Assembly (NCBI GenBank): GCA_002413145.1
Contig: DHWK01000017.1
Span: 1-10,863, forward strand
DNA: 10,863 bases
Direction of reading: 5' to 3'
From: a bacterium UBP12_UBA5184
Lineage (GTDB): Bacteria; Vulcanimicrobiota; Vulcanimicrobiia; Vulcanimicrobiales; Vulcanimicrobiaceae
The translations under genes and the position numbers were made by a program. This document shows positions 5,102 to 10,863 of this stretch, piece after piece; within the stretch, counting starts at the first letter, position 1, and each line of letters starts with the position of its first letter. A model generated the notes under the pieces. That model ran no database searches. It was not told the DNA's origin and saw only the letters and a list, made by a program, of their open reading frames with translations.

Positions 5102-7488
5102 AGTTGCCGCTCGCGTGGTTGCGCGATTACGTCGACCTGGAGTCCTCTAGCGAGGAGCTCGCGCAGCGGTTCGCGATGCTCGGCTTCCCCGTGGAGGAGA
5201 TCGGGCATCGCCCGAAACTTTCCGGGATCGTCGCCGGCCGTCTCGTTACCGTCGAGAAGCATCCCAACGCCGGCCGGCTCTCGATCTGCACGGTCGACGT
5301 CGGGGCGGCCCAACTGCTAACGGTCGTCACCGCGGCGACGAACGTCGCCGCCGGTCAGCACGTTCCGGTCGCGACGCTCGGGGCGAAACTCGTCGGGCTC
5401 GACATCGCACTGCGCACGATGCGCGGCATCGAGTCGCAAGGGATGCTCGTCTCCGCGAACGAGATCGGTTTCGAAGAAGACTGGTTCGAGGACGGCATCT
5501 TGCAGCTCGACGCGGAGATCGAGCTCGGCACGGACGTCGTCTCACACTACCGCCTCGGCGATGATGTCTTCGACCTCGAGGTGACCGCGAATCGCGTCGA
5601 CGCGATGTCGGTGATCGGCCTGGCCCGCGAACTCGCCGCCGCGCTGGGCAAGCCGCTCGGCGAACTCGATCTCTCGTACGACTACCGGCACGGCGCCGAT
5701 GAGACCGGCAGCGCGCTGGTCGAAATCGAAAGCTCGGACTGCCGCCGTTTCGTCGCGCAGCGATTCTCGAAGCTCACCGTGCGGACGTCGCCGTTTTGGA
5801 TGCGCGTGCGGCTGGCTCTGGCCGGGCAGCGGCCGATCAATAACCTCGTCGACGTCTCGAATTTCGTGATGCTCGAAACGGGACAGCCGCTGCATTTCTA
5901 CGATTATGAAAGACTCGCCGGAGGGCGGCTCATCGTGCGCGACGGGCGCGCGGGCGAAACGATTGCGACGCTCGACGGCGAAGTGCGCAAGATCCAGCCG
6001 CTCGATCTGGTCATCGCCGACGAAAGTCAGGCGCAGTGTCTGGCCGGATTGCGCGGCGCGCGCAGCAGCGAGGTGACGGAATCGACCCACGAATTACTGC
6101 TCGAGGCGGCAAGCTTCGTCGGGGCTCGGATTCGGCGAATGAGCGTCGCGCACGGCTTGCCCACCGACGCCTCGAGCCGTCACGAGAAGACGATCCCGCT
6201 CGCGCTCGGCGAAGTCGGCGCGGCGCGCGCGGCGCATCTGCTGCAAGCGGAAGGCGCGCTGCCGTACCGTCCCATCGTCGTCGGCGCGGCTCTCGAGGCG
6301 CCGCCGGCGATCGCGGTCACGGCGGCCCAGGTCCAGGCGTTGCTCGGAATGCGCGTCTCCGACAACGAGATCGAAGCGGCGCTCAAGGGGCTGGGTTTTG
6401 GGGTCGCGCGCGAGGGGCGAGGATTCGTAGCGACGGCGCCCCTCTGGCGAGGAGACGTGAAGATCCGCGAGGATCTGATCGAGGAAATCGGCCGTATCGC
6501 GGGTTACGAGCGCATCGCACCCGAACAGCCTGCGGTTTTCGAACACACGATCTCGAGCAAAAAATATAACGACGAGCGGCGGGTCGCGCACGCTTTCGCC
6601 GCGACCGGCTACCGGGAGGCCGCGACGTTTTCGCTGCAATCGGCGCAACCGCGCGAACGCTATCAAACCGCGGGCGTGGAGTTGCCGGGGGGCGTCCTCG
6701 AAATCTCGAATCCGCTTTCAGAAGACCATCGTTACTTGCGCTTCTCGCTCTTGCCGGGACTCCTCGGCCTGGTGACGCGTTATCCGAGCGAGATGCCGCT
6801 GCGCCTATTCGAAATCGGTCACATCTTCTTCGAGAACGCGGAAACCGCCGGCGCGATGGAGTCCGCGGCCTTCGAGACCGCGATGGCAGCCTGGTTGCTC
6901 GCAATTCCGAAGCGCGACGAGCCGGACTGGCGCGACACGGGCTTCATAGAATTTAAGTCCGACTCGCTCGCGGTACTGCGCACGATCGCGGGACGCTCCG
7001 CCGAAGCGGTTAGCGGGACGCAGCGCGAGCTTCATCCGGGGAAGACCGCAACGCTGTTGCTCGACGGCGTCGACGCGGCGACGATCGGCGCGGTCGATCC
7101 CCGATTGCTGGCAGCCTACGGCAGCGACGCGCGCGTTTACGCGGGCTTCCTGCGCCTGCACGATCTCCCGGGATATCGCGTCCCCCGCTACCGGGCGCCG
7201 TCGCGCTATCCCGCGATCGAACGCGACCTCGCGTTGGTCGTAGCACCGGAGATTCCGGCGATCGACATCGAACGGGCCGTGCGCGCCGGCGCCGACGGCG
7301 TGATCGGCGACGTTCGCGTCTTCGACGAGTATCGTGGTCCCCAAGTCGAAGCCGGCAAGAAGAGCGTCGCGGTGCGCATCCTGCTCCAGCGCGGCGACGC
7401 GACGCTTACCGATACCGAAGCCGACGCGTACGTTGCGGCGATTTTGTCGTCGCTCGCCGAACGCTGCGGGGCGAGGCTTCGGGAGTGA
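5098..7488 (+). CDS. pheT: Phenylalanine--tRNA ligase beta subunit
   Basis: The protein has 796 residues, normal for bacterial PheT. Domains in order are an N-terminal segment MKLPLAWLRDYVDL, the EMAP-II-like tRNA-binding domain (about 39-147; VEKHPNAGRLSICTVDVG at 52-69), the B3/B4 editing domain (about 205-382; INNLVDVSNFVMLETGQPLH at 247-266 and LLLEAASF at 333-340), the B5 domain (about 400-472; RGDVKIREDLIEEIGRIAGY at 451-470) and the C-terminal ferredoxin-fold anticodon-binding domain (about 702-795). N249, H266 and E336 fit the known hydrolytic editing pocket for mischarged tyrosine. Oddities: the usual AGVMGG loop reads AGLRGA (316-321), and the usual S-R-F-E-R/K-G motif reads SRHEKT (360-365). 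The start ATG overlaps the pheS stop. The frame extends back to 4753, but only inside pheS. The GTGA overlap at the end couples it to the CvpA gene. Confidence 0.97.
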   Translation: MKLPLAWLRDYVDLESSSEELAQRFAMLGFPVEEIGHRPKLSGIVAGRLVTVEKHPNAGRLSICTVDVGAAQLLTVVTAATNVAAGQHVPVATLGAKLVGLDIALRTMRGIESQGMLVSANEIGFEEDWFEDGILQLDAEIELGTDVVSHYRLGDDVFDLEVTANRVDAMSVIGLARELAAALGKPLGELDLSYDYRHGADETGSALVEIESSDCRRFVAQRFSKLTVRTSPFWMRVRLALAGQRPINNLVDVSNFVMLETGQPLHFYDYERLAGGRLIVRDGRAGETIATLDGEVRKIQPLDLVIADESQAQCLAGLRGARSSEVTESTHELLLEAASFVGARIRRMSVAHGLPTDASSRHEKTIPLALGEVGAARAAHLLQAEGALPYRPIVVGAALEAPPAIAVTAAQVQALLGMRVSDNEIEAALKGLGFGVAREGRGFVATAPLWRGDVKIREDLIEEIGRIAGYERIAPEQPAVFEHTISSKKYNDERRVAHAFAATGYREAATFSLQSAQPRERYQTAGVELPGGVLEISNPLSEDHRYLRFSLLPGLLGLVTRYPSEMPLRLFEIGHIFFENAETAGAMESAAFETAMAAWLLAIPKRDEPDWRDTGFIEFKSDSLAVLRTIAGRSAEAVSGTQRELHPGKTATLLLDGVDAATIGAVDPRLLAAYGSDARVYAGFLRLHDLPGYRVPRYRAPSRYPAIERDLALVVAPEIPAIDIERAVRAGADGVIGDVRVFDEYRGPQVEAGKKSVAVRILLQRGDATLTDTEADAYVAAILSSLAERCGARLRE

Positions 7489-8021
7489 GCCTGACCTGGC
7501 CGGATCTCGTCATCGGCGCGCTCCTGCTGCTCGGCGCGCTACGCGGCTATTCGCGTGGCTTCGTGATGGAACTGACCGGCGCGCTGGCCCTTGCCGCGGC
7601 GGTCGTCGCGGCGTTCCTCTATCCCGGCATTTGGGATAAACCGCTTGGCGCCGCGACCCACCTCGGTCCGGGTTCGGCCCACGTGCTCTCGATGATCGGT
7701 TTCGCGGCGATCGCGTACGCCATCGTGAACGTCGTCGGCGGTATGCTTGCGCGCGTCGCGAAACTGCCCGTGATCGGGCTTTTCAACGCGCTCCTCGGCG
7801 CGGCCGTCGGCTTCGCCTGGGCTGCGTTGTTTGTGTGGGTCGTGCTCTTCGTCGCACTCTATTTTCCGCTCAGCAAAGACCTCCGCAGCGACTTGCACAA
7901 GTCGTATATGGTCGCAGTTTTCGAGCGGCCCAACGGGCCGCTCGACACCCGCATCAAGAAATCGCTGCCCTGGTTCGCCAAACCGTTTTCGAACGGCATC
8001 TTCCGACGCCACCGAGTCTAG
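7485..8021 (+). CDS. CvpA family membrane protein
   Basis: GTG at 7485 overlaps the pheT stop (GTGA), with GAGG eight bases upstream (7473-7476). The 178-residue protein begins WPDLVIGALLLLGALRGYSR (5-24) then GFVMEL, the D-x3-G-x8-G-x3-GF pattern that marks the N-terminus of CvpA proteins. Four transmembrane helices are expected at about 8-27, 29-47, 68-88 and 99-127, followed by a basic cytoplasmic or peripheral tail ending FRRHRV. CvpA was named for colicin V production in E. coli, and homologues are linked to envelope stress tolerance; no biochemical activity is settled. In Firmicutes a cvpA gene often follows pheT after zapA. Here zapA is absent and the coupling to pheT is direct. The stop TAG is followed immediately by the ribosome site of the next gene. 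Confidence 0.87.
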   Translation: MSLTWPDLVIGALLLLGALRGYSRGFVMELTGALALAAAVVAAFLYPGIWDKPLGAATHLGPGSAHVLSMIGFAAIAYAIVNVVGGMLARVAKLPVIGLFNALLGAAVGFAWAALFVWVVLFVALYFPLSKDLRSDLHKSYMVAVFERPNGPLDTRIKKSLPWFAKPFSNGIFRRHRV

Positions 8022-8036
8022 AGAGGAATCGCCGCC

Positions 8037-9092
8037 GTGAAGCGCTATAGAATCGCCGCGATTCCGGGTGACGGGATCGGCAAAGAGACGCTGCCGGAGG
8101 GGATTCGCGTTCTCGATGCGGTGGCGCGCAAACACGGCATCGCCTTCGAATGGGAGTGGTTCGATTGGGGCTGCGAGCGCTACGCCGCGACCGGCGCGCT
8201 GATGCCGGCGGACGGGCTCGAGACGATCAAAGGCCACGACGCAATCTTTTTCGGAGCGGTCGGTTTTCCAGGCGTACCCGACCACGTCTCGCTCTGGGGT
8301 TTGCTGATTCCGATGCGGCGCGGCTTTCAGTTGTACGTGAATTTACGGCCGGTGCGCTTGATGCCGGGGATGGTCTCGCCGCTTGCGGGACGGAATCCCG
8401 GCGACATCGATTTCTGGATCGTGCGCGAGAACACCGAAGGCGAGTATTCCTCGATCGGCGGACGGATGTTCGAGGGAACCGACGACGAGTTCTGCATCCA
8501 AGAGAGCGTCTTCACGCGGCGCGGCACCGATCGAATCATGCGCTACGCGTTCGACTTGGCGCAAAGCCGGCCGAAAAAACATCTCACCTCGGCGACGAAG
8601 TCGAACGGCATCGCGATAACGATGCCGTATTGGGACGAGCGCTTCAAGGCGATCGCCGCCGAGTATCCCGGGGTGCGGACCGACCAATATCACATCGACA
8701 TCCTGGCCGCGCACTTCGTACAACACCCCGACTGGTTCGACGTCGTGGTCGCCTCGAATCTGTTCGGCGACATCCTCTCGGATTTAGGTCCGGCGGTCAC
8801 CGGGACCATCGGCATCGCGCCCTCTGCGAATCTCAATCCCGAGCGCGAGTTTCCTTCGCTCTTCGAACCGGTGCACGGATCGGCGCCGGATATCGCCGGC
8901 AAGGCGATCGCCAATCCGATCGGCCAGATTTGGTCGGGTGCGATGATGCTCGACCATCTCGGCCATCCCGACGCCGCCGATGCGGTCGAACGCGCGATCG
9001 AGGCGGTGTTGCGCGCCGGACCGCGGACGCGCGAGATCGGCGGCACGGCCGGCACCGAAGAGGTCGGGAAGGCGATCGCCGCCGCGCTCTAA
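8037..9092 (+). CDS. Tartrate/D-malate-type NAD-dependent beta-decarboxylating dehydrogenase
   Basis: The 351-residue protein belongs to the isocitrate/isopropylmalate dehydrogenase fold. It opens with RIAAIPGDGIGKE (5-17). The tartrate/D-malate branch signature shows in VRENTEGEYSSIGGR (129-143), LRPVRLMPG (103-111) and ASNLFGDILSDLGPAVTGTI (239-258). Likely catalytic or metal residues are K188, D221, D245 and D249, by position relative to the E. coli D-malate enzyme. The family oxidises D-malate, tartrate or 3-isopropylmalate with NAD+ and a divalent metal, usually with loss of CO2. The start is GTG 8037, with GAGAGGAA (8021-8028) overlapping the CvpA stop. No ATG is available nearby. It ends the pheST-cvpA unit and converges with the lipoprotein gene, only 3 bases between stops. 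The exact substrate is not certain: substrate-loop residues differ little between the tartrate and D-malate enzymes, and an isopropylmalate role would need leucine-pathway neighbours not seen here. Confidence 0.92.
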   Translation: MKRYRIAAIPGDGIGKETLPEGIRVLDAVARKHGIAFEWEWFDWGCERYAATGALMPADGLETIKGHDAIFFGAVGFPGVPDHVSLWGLLIPMRRGFQLYVNLRPVRLMPGMVSPLAGRNPGDIDFWIVRENTEGEYSSIGGRMFEGTDDEFCIQESVFTRRGTDRIMRYAFDLAQSRPKKHLTSATKSNGIAITMPYWDERFKAIAAEYPGVRTDQYHIDILAAHFVQHPDWFDVVVASNLFGDILSDLGPAVTGTIGIAPSANLNPEREFPSLFEPVHGSAPDIAGKAIANPIGQIWSGAMMLDHLGHPDAADAVERAIEAVLRAGPRTREIGGTAGTEEVGKAIAAAL

Positions 9093-9095
9093 GAA

Positions 9096-9548
9096 CTACT
9101 GCGTCGTAAACGTCCCCGTCGTGGCCGGGCCCAGGCACGTGAGCGGCTGCGTGAGTTGGACCTGATACGTCGTCGCGCTTTGTAACGGCGGCGGGCTCGC
9201 GCCGGCGTACGCGTAATTCGCGGGCAGCGTCGCAAGCGGGCTCGGCAGCGGCGAAGCCGCCGCCCCGAGCGCGCTACCGTTACGGCTCTGCCCGTTCGCG
9301 ACGAGCTGTAATCCATAATCGCTCGGAGTCGCTCCCTGGGGAATTCCGAACACGAGCGACGAGGTGCTGACGGGGACGCCGGTCGCACCACTGATCGGGA
9401 AGGCTTGCACCAAGAGCACCTGCGCAACCAGGCACCGCACGCTAGGCCCGGGATTCAGGTTTCCGATGCCGGCCGTACAACCACCGAATGCAGGGGCCAG
9501 GGCCAACGCCGCCATGACGACGGCTCCGTGCTGCTCGCGTGCTCTCAC
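9096..9548 (-). CDS. Putative lipoprotein with bacterial Ig-like (Big_5-like) motif
   Basis: The 150-residue product from GTG 9546-9548 has a basic start (MRAREQH), a hydrophobic stretch (8-21) and a cysteine at 24 in AFGGC, a poor but possible lipobox. Residues 51-64, PISGATGVPVSTSS, match the first strand pattern P-x-x-G-A-T-G-V-P-x-x-T of SbsA-type Ig-like domains, and TTYQVQL later fits a closing strand. The rest is rich in A, P, S, L and T. Cys39 and Cys137 might pair. The GTGA overlap with the aminotransferase stop favours the GTG start; an alternative ATG at 9515 has GGAG eight bases upstream but leaves a signal peptide without positive charge. It converges on the dehydrogenase with 3 bases between stops. 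I do not recognise a characterised homologue; outer surface location is inferred. Confidence 0.68.
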   Translation of the reverse strand: MRAREQHGAVVMAALALAPAFGGCTAGIGNLNPGPSVRCLVAQVLLVQAFPISGATGVPVSTSSLVFGIPQGATPSDYGLQLVANGQSRNGSALGAAASPLPSPLATLPANYAYAGASPPPLQSATTYQVQLTQPLTCLGPATTGTFTTQ

Positions 9549-10714
9549 GCGCCGACGAGGACGGGCGCCGCTTCCTTCCCCAAAAAGATTTCGAGCGCGG
9601 CGCGGACGCCGCTTCCCACTTGGAGCGGATGACCTTGCCGGAGCAAAACGATCTCGAGTGCGCCGATCGCACCCAGAATGTCGGTTTGCGTCAGCTCCCC
9701 CATCGTCCCGATGCGCAAGATCTTTCCCTTGAGGTCCTGCTGGCCGCCGCCGATGACGACGCCCGCTTCTTCGCGCAGCGCGCGACGAATCGCGTCGGCG
9801 TTAAGGCCATCCGGCAGACGCAACGCGACGACGGTGACCGAATGCGCGTCGGGCCGCGAGAACAACTCGAGATCTAACGCGCCGACCGCGGCGCGCAACG
9901 CGCGCGCGTAGCGCTCGTGACGAGCGTAGACGTGAGGCGCGCCTTCGGCGTGATAGCGCTCGATGCCGACGTCGAGCGCGAAGGCGATCGAGACGGGCGG
10001 CGTCCAGGGCGTCTGTCCTTGCGCCGCAAACTCGCGCGCGCGCGCCAAATCGAGATAAAAGCGCGGGTTCTTCGCTTGCGCGATGCGTTCCCAGCCGCGC
10101 GGCGAAACGGCGACCATCGCGATCCCCGGCGGAACGCTCAGCGCCTTCTGCGTCGCGCTGACGACGATGTCGTAGTTCCACGCGTCCATCTCGAACGCCG
10201 AGGCGCCGAGGCCGCTGACCGAATCGACGATCGTCGTCGCGGGATGGTCGCCGATCGCGGCGGCGAGCGCCGCCATGTCGTTCTGCACCCCGGTCGAGGT
10301 CTCGTTATGCGTGAGCAAGATGCCGGCGATGTCGCGGTCGTTCGCGAGCGCCGCCGCCAACGCGGACGGATCGAGGGCGTGGCCGTACGGCGTGTCGATC
10401 ACCGCGACGTCGAGTCCGTAGCTGCGCGCGATGTTGACCAGCCGCTTTCCGAAGATGCCGACCGGCGCGGCCAGAACGCGTTGCCCGGGCGAGAACGCGC
10501 TCGCGATCGCGGCCTCGAGGCCGGCCGTCCCGGAGCCGCCCAGGAGCACGACGTCGGCTCGCGTCCCGAAGATTGGGCGCATCCCGCGCTCGATGCGCGC
10601 GAGGAGCGCGGCGAACTCGGGGCCACGGTGGTCGATCAGCGGTTTCGCCATCGCCTCGAGGACGGATTGGGCGCAGGTGACCGGTCCGGGGATGAACAGC
10701 AAGTGTCTCTGCAT
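9545..10714 (-). CDS. Class V PLP aminotransferase (serine-pyruvate / alanine-glyoxylate type)
   Basis: From ATG 10714 the protein has 389 residues. It opens LLFIPGPVTCAQSVLEAMAK (5-24), with the PGP-T and later DHRGPEF (28-34) start typical of the alanine-glyoxylate/serine-pyruvate group. Cofactor motifs are GGSGTAGLEAAI (59-70), HNETSTGV (136-143), TIVDSVSGLGA (161-171, D164 to the pyridine nitrogen) and SATQKAL (186-192), where K190 would bind PLP. TPWTPPVS (235-242) and RIGTMGE (334-340), with R334 for the substrate carboxylate, complete the set. The usual product is glycine or serine/hydroxypyruvate interconversion with pyruvate or glyoxylate. The frame continues upstream to 10852, but that part runs through palindromic, non-conserved sequence, so 10714 is the better start. 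There is no ribosome site; TACGAT ends 9 bases before ATG. The true amino donor is unknown; 2-aminoethylphosphonate transaminase is less likely. Confidence 0.92.
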   Translation of the reverse strand: MQRHLLFIPGPVTCAQSVLEAMAKPLIDHRGPEFAALLARIERGMRPIFGTRADVVLLGGSGTAGLEAAIASAFSPGQRVLAAPVGIFGKRLVNIARSYGLDVAVIDTPYGHALDPSALAAALANDRDIAGILLTHNETSTGVQNDMAALAAAIGDHPATTIVDSVSGLGASAFEMDAWNYDIVVSATQKALSVPPGIAMVAVSPRGWERIAQAKNPRFYLDLARAREFAAQGQTPWTPPVSIAFALDVGIERYHAEGAPHVYARHERYARALRAAVGALDLELFSRPDAHSVTVVALRLPDGLNADAIRRALREEAGVVIGGGQQDLKGKILRIGTMGELTQTDILGAIGALEIVLLRQGHPLQVGSGVRAALEIFLGKEAAPVLVGA

Positions 10715-10723
10715 CGCCGGACC

Positions 10724-10729
10724 ATCGTA
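10724..10729 (-). promoter_or_regulatory. Possible -10 element giving a leaderless aminotransferase mRNA
   Basis: On the minus strand TACGAT (TANNNT) ends 9 bases before the ATG at 10714, so a transcript starting 6-8 bases downstream would begin almost at the start codon. No Shine-Dalgarno sequence is present between it and the ATG, and no good -35 is seen 16-18 bases upstream (the hexamers there are CGCGCA or GCGCAG). Weak but consistent with leaderless initiation. Confidence 0.35.
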
Positions 10730-10816
10730 CCACACCGCCGAAAGACTGCGCGCATGCAAGCATCGGATCGCGTCAGGCTCACGGCGCTCTGTTCGGGCGG
10801 CGGTTGAGCGAGTAAA

Positions 10817-10831
10817 GTCGGCTCCGCCGAC
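10817..10831 (-). terminator. Possible intrinsic terminator hairpin
   Basis: GTCGGC-TCC-GCCGAC forms a perfect 6-bp hairpin. On the minus strand it is followed by TTTACT, a short T-tract, so it could end transcription of a minus-strand gene lying beyond the right edge. On the plus strand CC follows, so termination is unlikely there. Confidence 0.4.
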
Positions 10832-10832
10832 C

Positions 10833-10851
10833 TGGCGCAGGTCCTGCGCCA
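10833..10851. repeat. Perfect 9-bp inverted repeat
   Basis: TGGCGCAGG-T-CCTGCGCCA is a perfect palindrome with a single central base. It lies one base from the adjacent hairpin at 10817-10831, making a two-hairpin block at the right edge. It may be an operator, a second half of a terminator, or a repetitive extragenic palindrome; copies elsewhere cannot be seen from this window. Confidence 0.5.
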
Positions 10852-10863
10852 CTTGCCGAAATC

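Noticed and set aside
8150..9109. Plus-strand open frame of 319 codons in another frame of the dehydrogenase.
   Set aside because: Arg/Ala-rich, without family features, entirely overlapping the well-supported dehydrogenase.
9917..10807. Plus-strand open frame of 296 codons opposite the aminotransferase.
   Set aside because: Charged low-complexity shadow (runs of R, D, E, G); the minus strand encodes clear PLP motifs.
10715..10852. N-terminal extension of the aminotransferase to GTG 10852.
   Set aside because: It would translate the palindromic block and adds 46 residues not seen in the family, which starts near LLFIPGP.
1..10863. Search by eye for tRNA, rRNA, CRISPR repeats, insertion sequences or phage genes.
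   Set aside because: No cloverleaf or CCA end, no spaced direct repeats, no transposase, integrase or phage motifs seen in any frame.

Overview
The window is a GC-rich bacterial chromosomal segment with tightly packed genes. It contains no mobile element, CRISPR array, tRNA or rRNA that I can see. The order rplT – SpoU/TrmH methyltransferase – pheS – pheT – cvpA is a housekeeping arrangement known mainly from Terrabacteria (Firmicutes, Actinobacteria and related phyla). A YqzL-like mini-protein upstream of pheS and the general style of the proteins fit a deep-branching GC-rich Terrabacteria lineage. Eremiobacterota or a similar uncultured phylum is my guess, but the taxon is inference only and no marker here settles it.

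Layout. Positions 1-201 are the C-terminal half of ribosomal protein L20 (+). A membrane fatty-acid desaturase (239-1111, +) and a secreted protein with a TonB-type C-terminal domain (1123-2004, +) follow closely and may be read through from the ribosomal operon. They converge with a minus-strand pair: a four-helix membrane protein (2905-2570) coupled by a 4-base overlap to an ADP-ribose-pyrophosphatase-type Nudix hydrolase (2573-2013). A 79-bp divergent spacer separates this pair from the rRNA/tRNA 2'-O-methyltransferase gene (2985-3758, +). So four genes of lipid, envelope or nucleotide metabolism sit inside an otherwise standard rplT-methyltransferase-pheST cluster.

From 3759 to 4051 there is a regulatory leader: a good sigma70-type promoter (TTGGCG-17-TACAAT), a 33-codon small ORF resembling the YqzL family, and a strong 13-bp hairpin. 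It leads into pheS, which has no ATG or GTG start. pheS and pheT overlap by ATGA, and pheT and a CvpA-family membrane protein overlap by GTGA. An isocitrate/isopropylmalate-fold dehydrogenase of the tartrate/D-malate type follows 15 bases later. Together these form one likely plus-strand operon from 3800 to 9092 that makes both phenylalanyl-tRNA synthetase subunits and then a membrane protein and a metabolic dehydrogenase.

At the right end a class V PLP aminotransferase (10714-9545, -) overlaps a small putative lipoprotein (9548-9096, -) by GTGA. They converge on the dehydrogenase with only 3 bases between stops. The last 149 bases hold no recognisable gene but carry two adjacent near-perfect palindromes (10817-10851), possibly a terminator or a repeated palindromic element of the next unit. 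The items most worth follow-up are the pheST leader (small ORF plus hairpin plus non-ATG start), the terminal palindromes, the interrupted L20-PheST cluster, and the uncharacterised lipoprotein and membrane protein.
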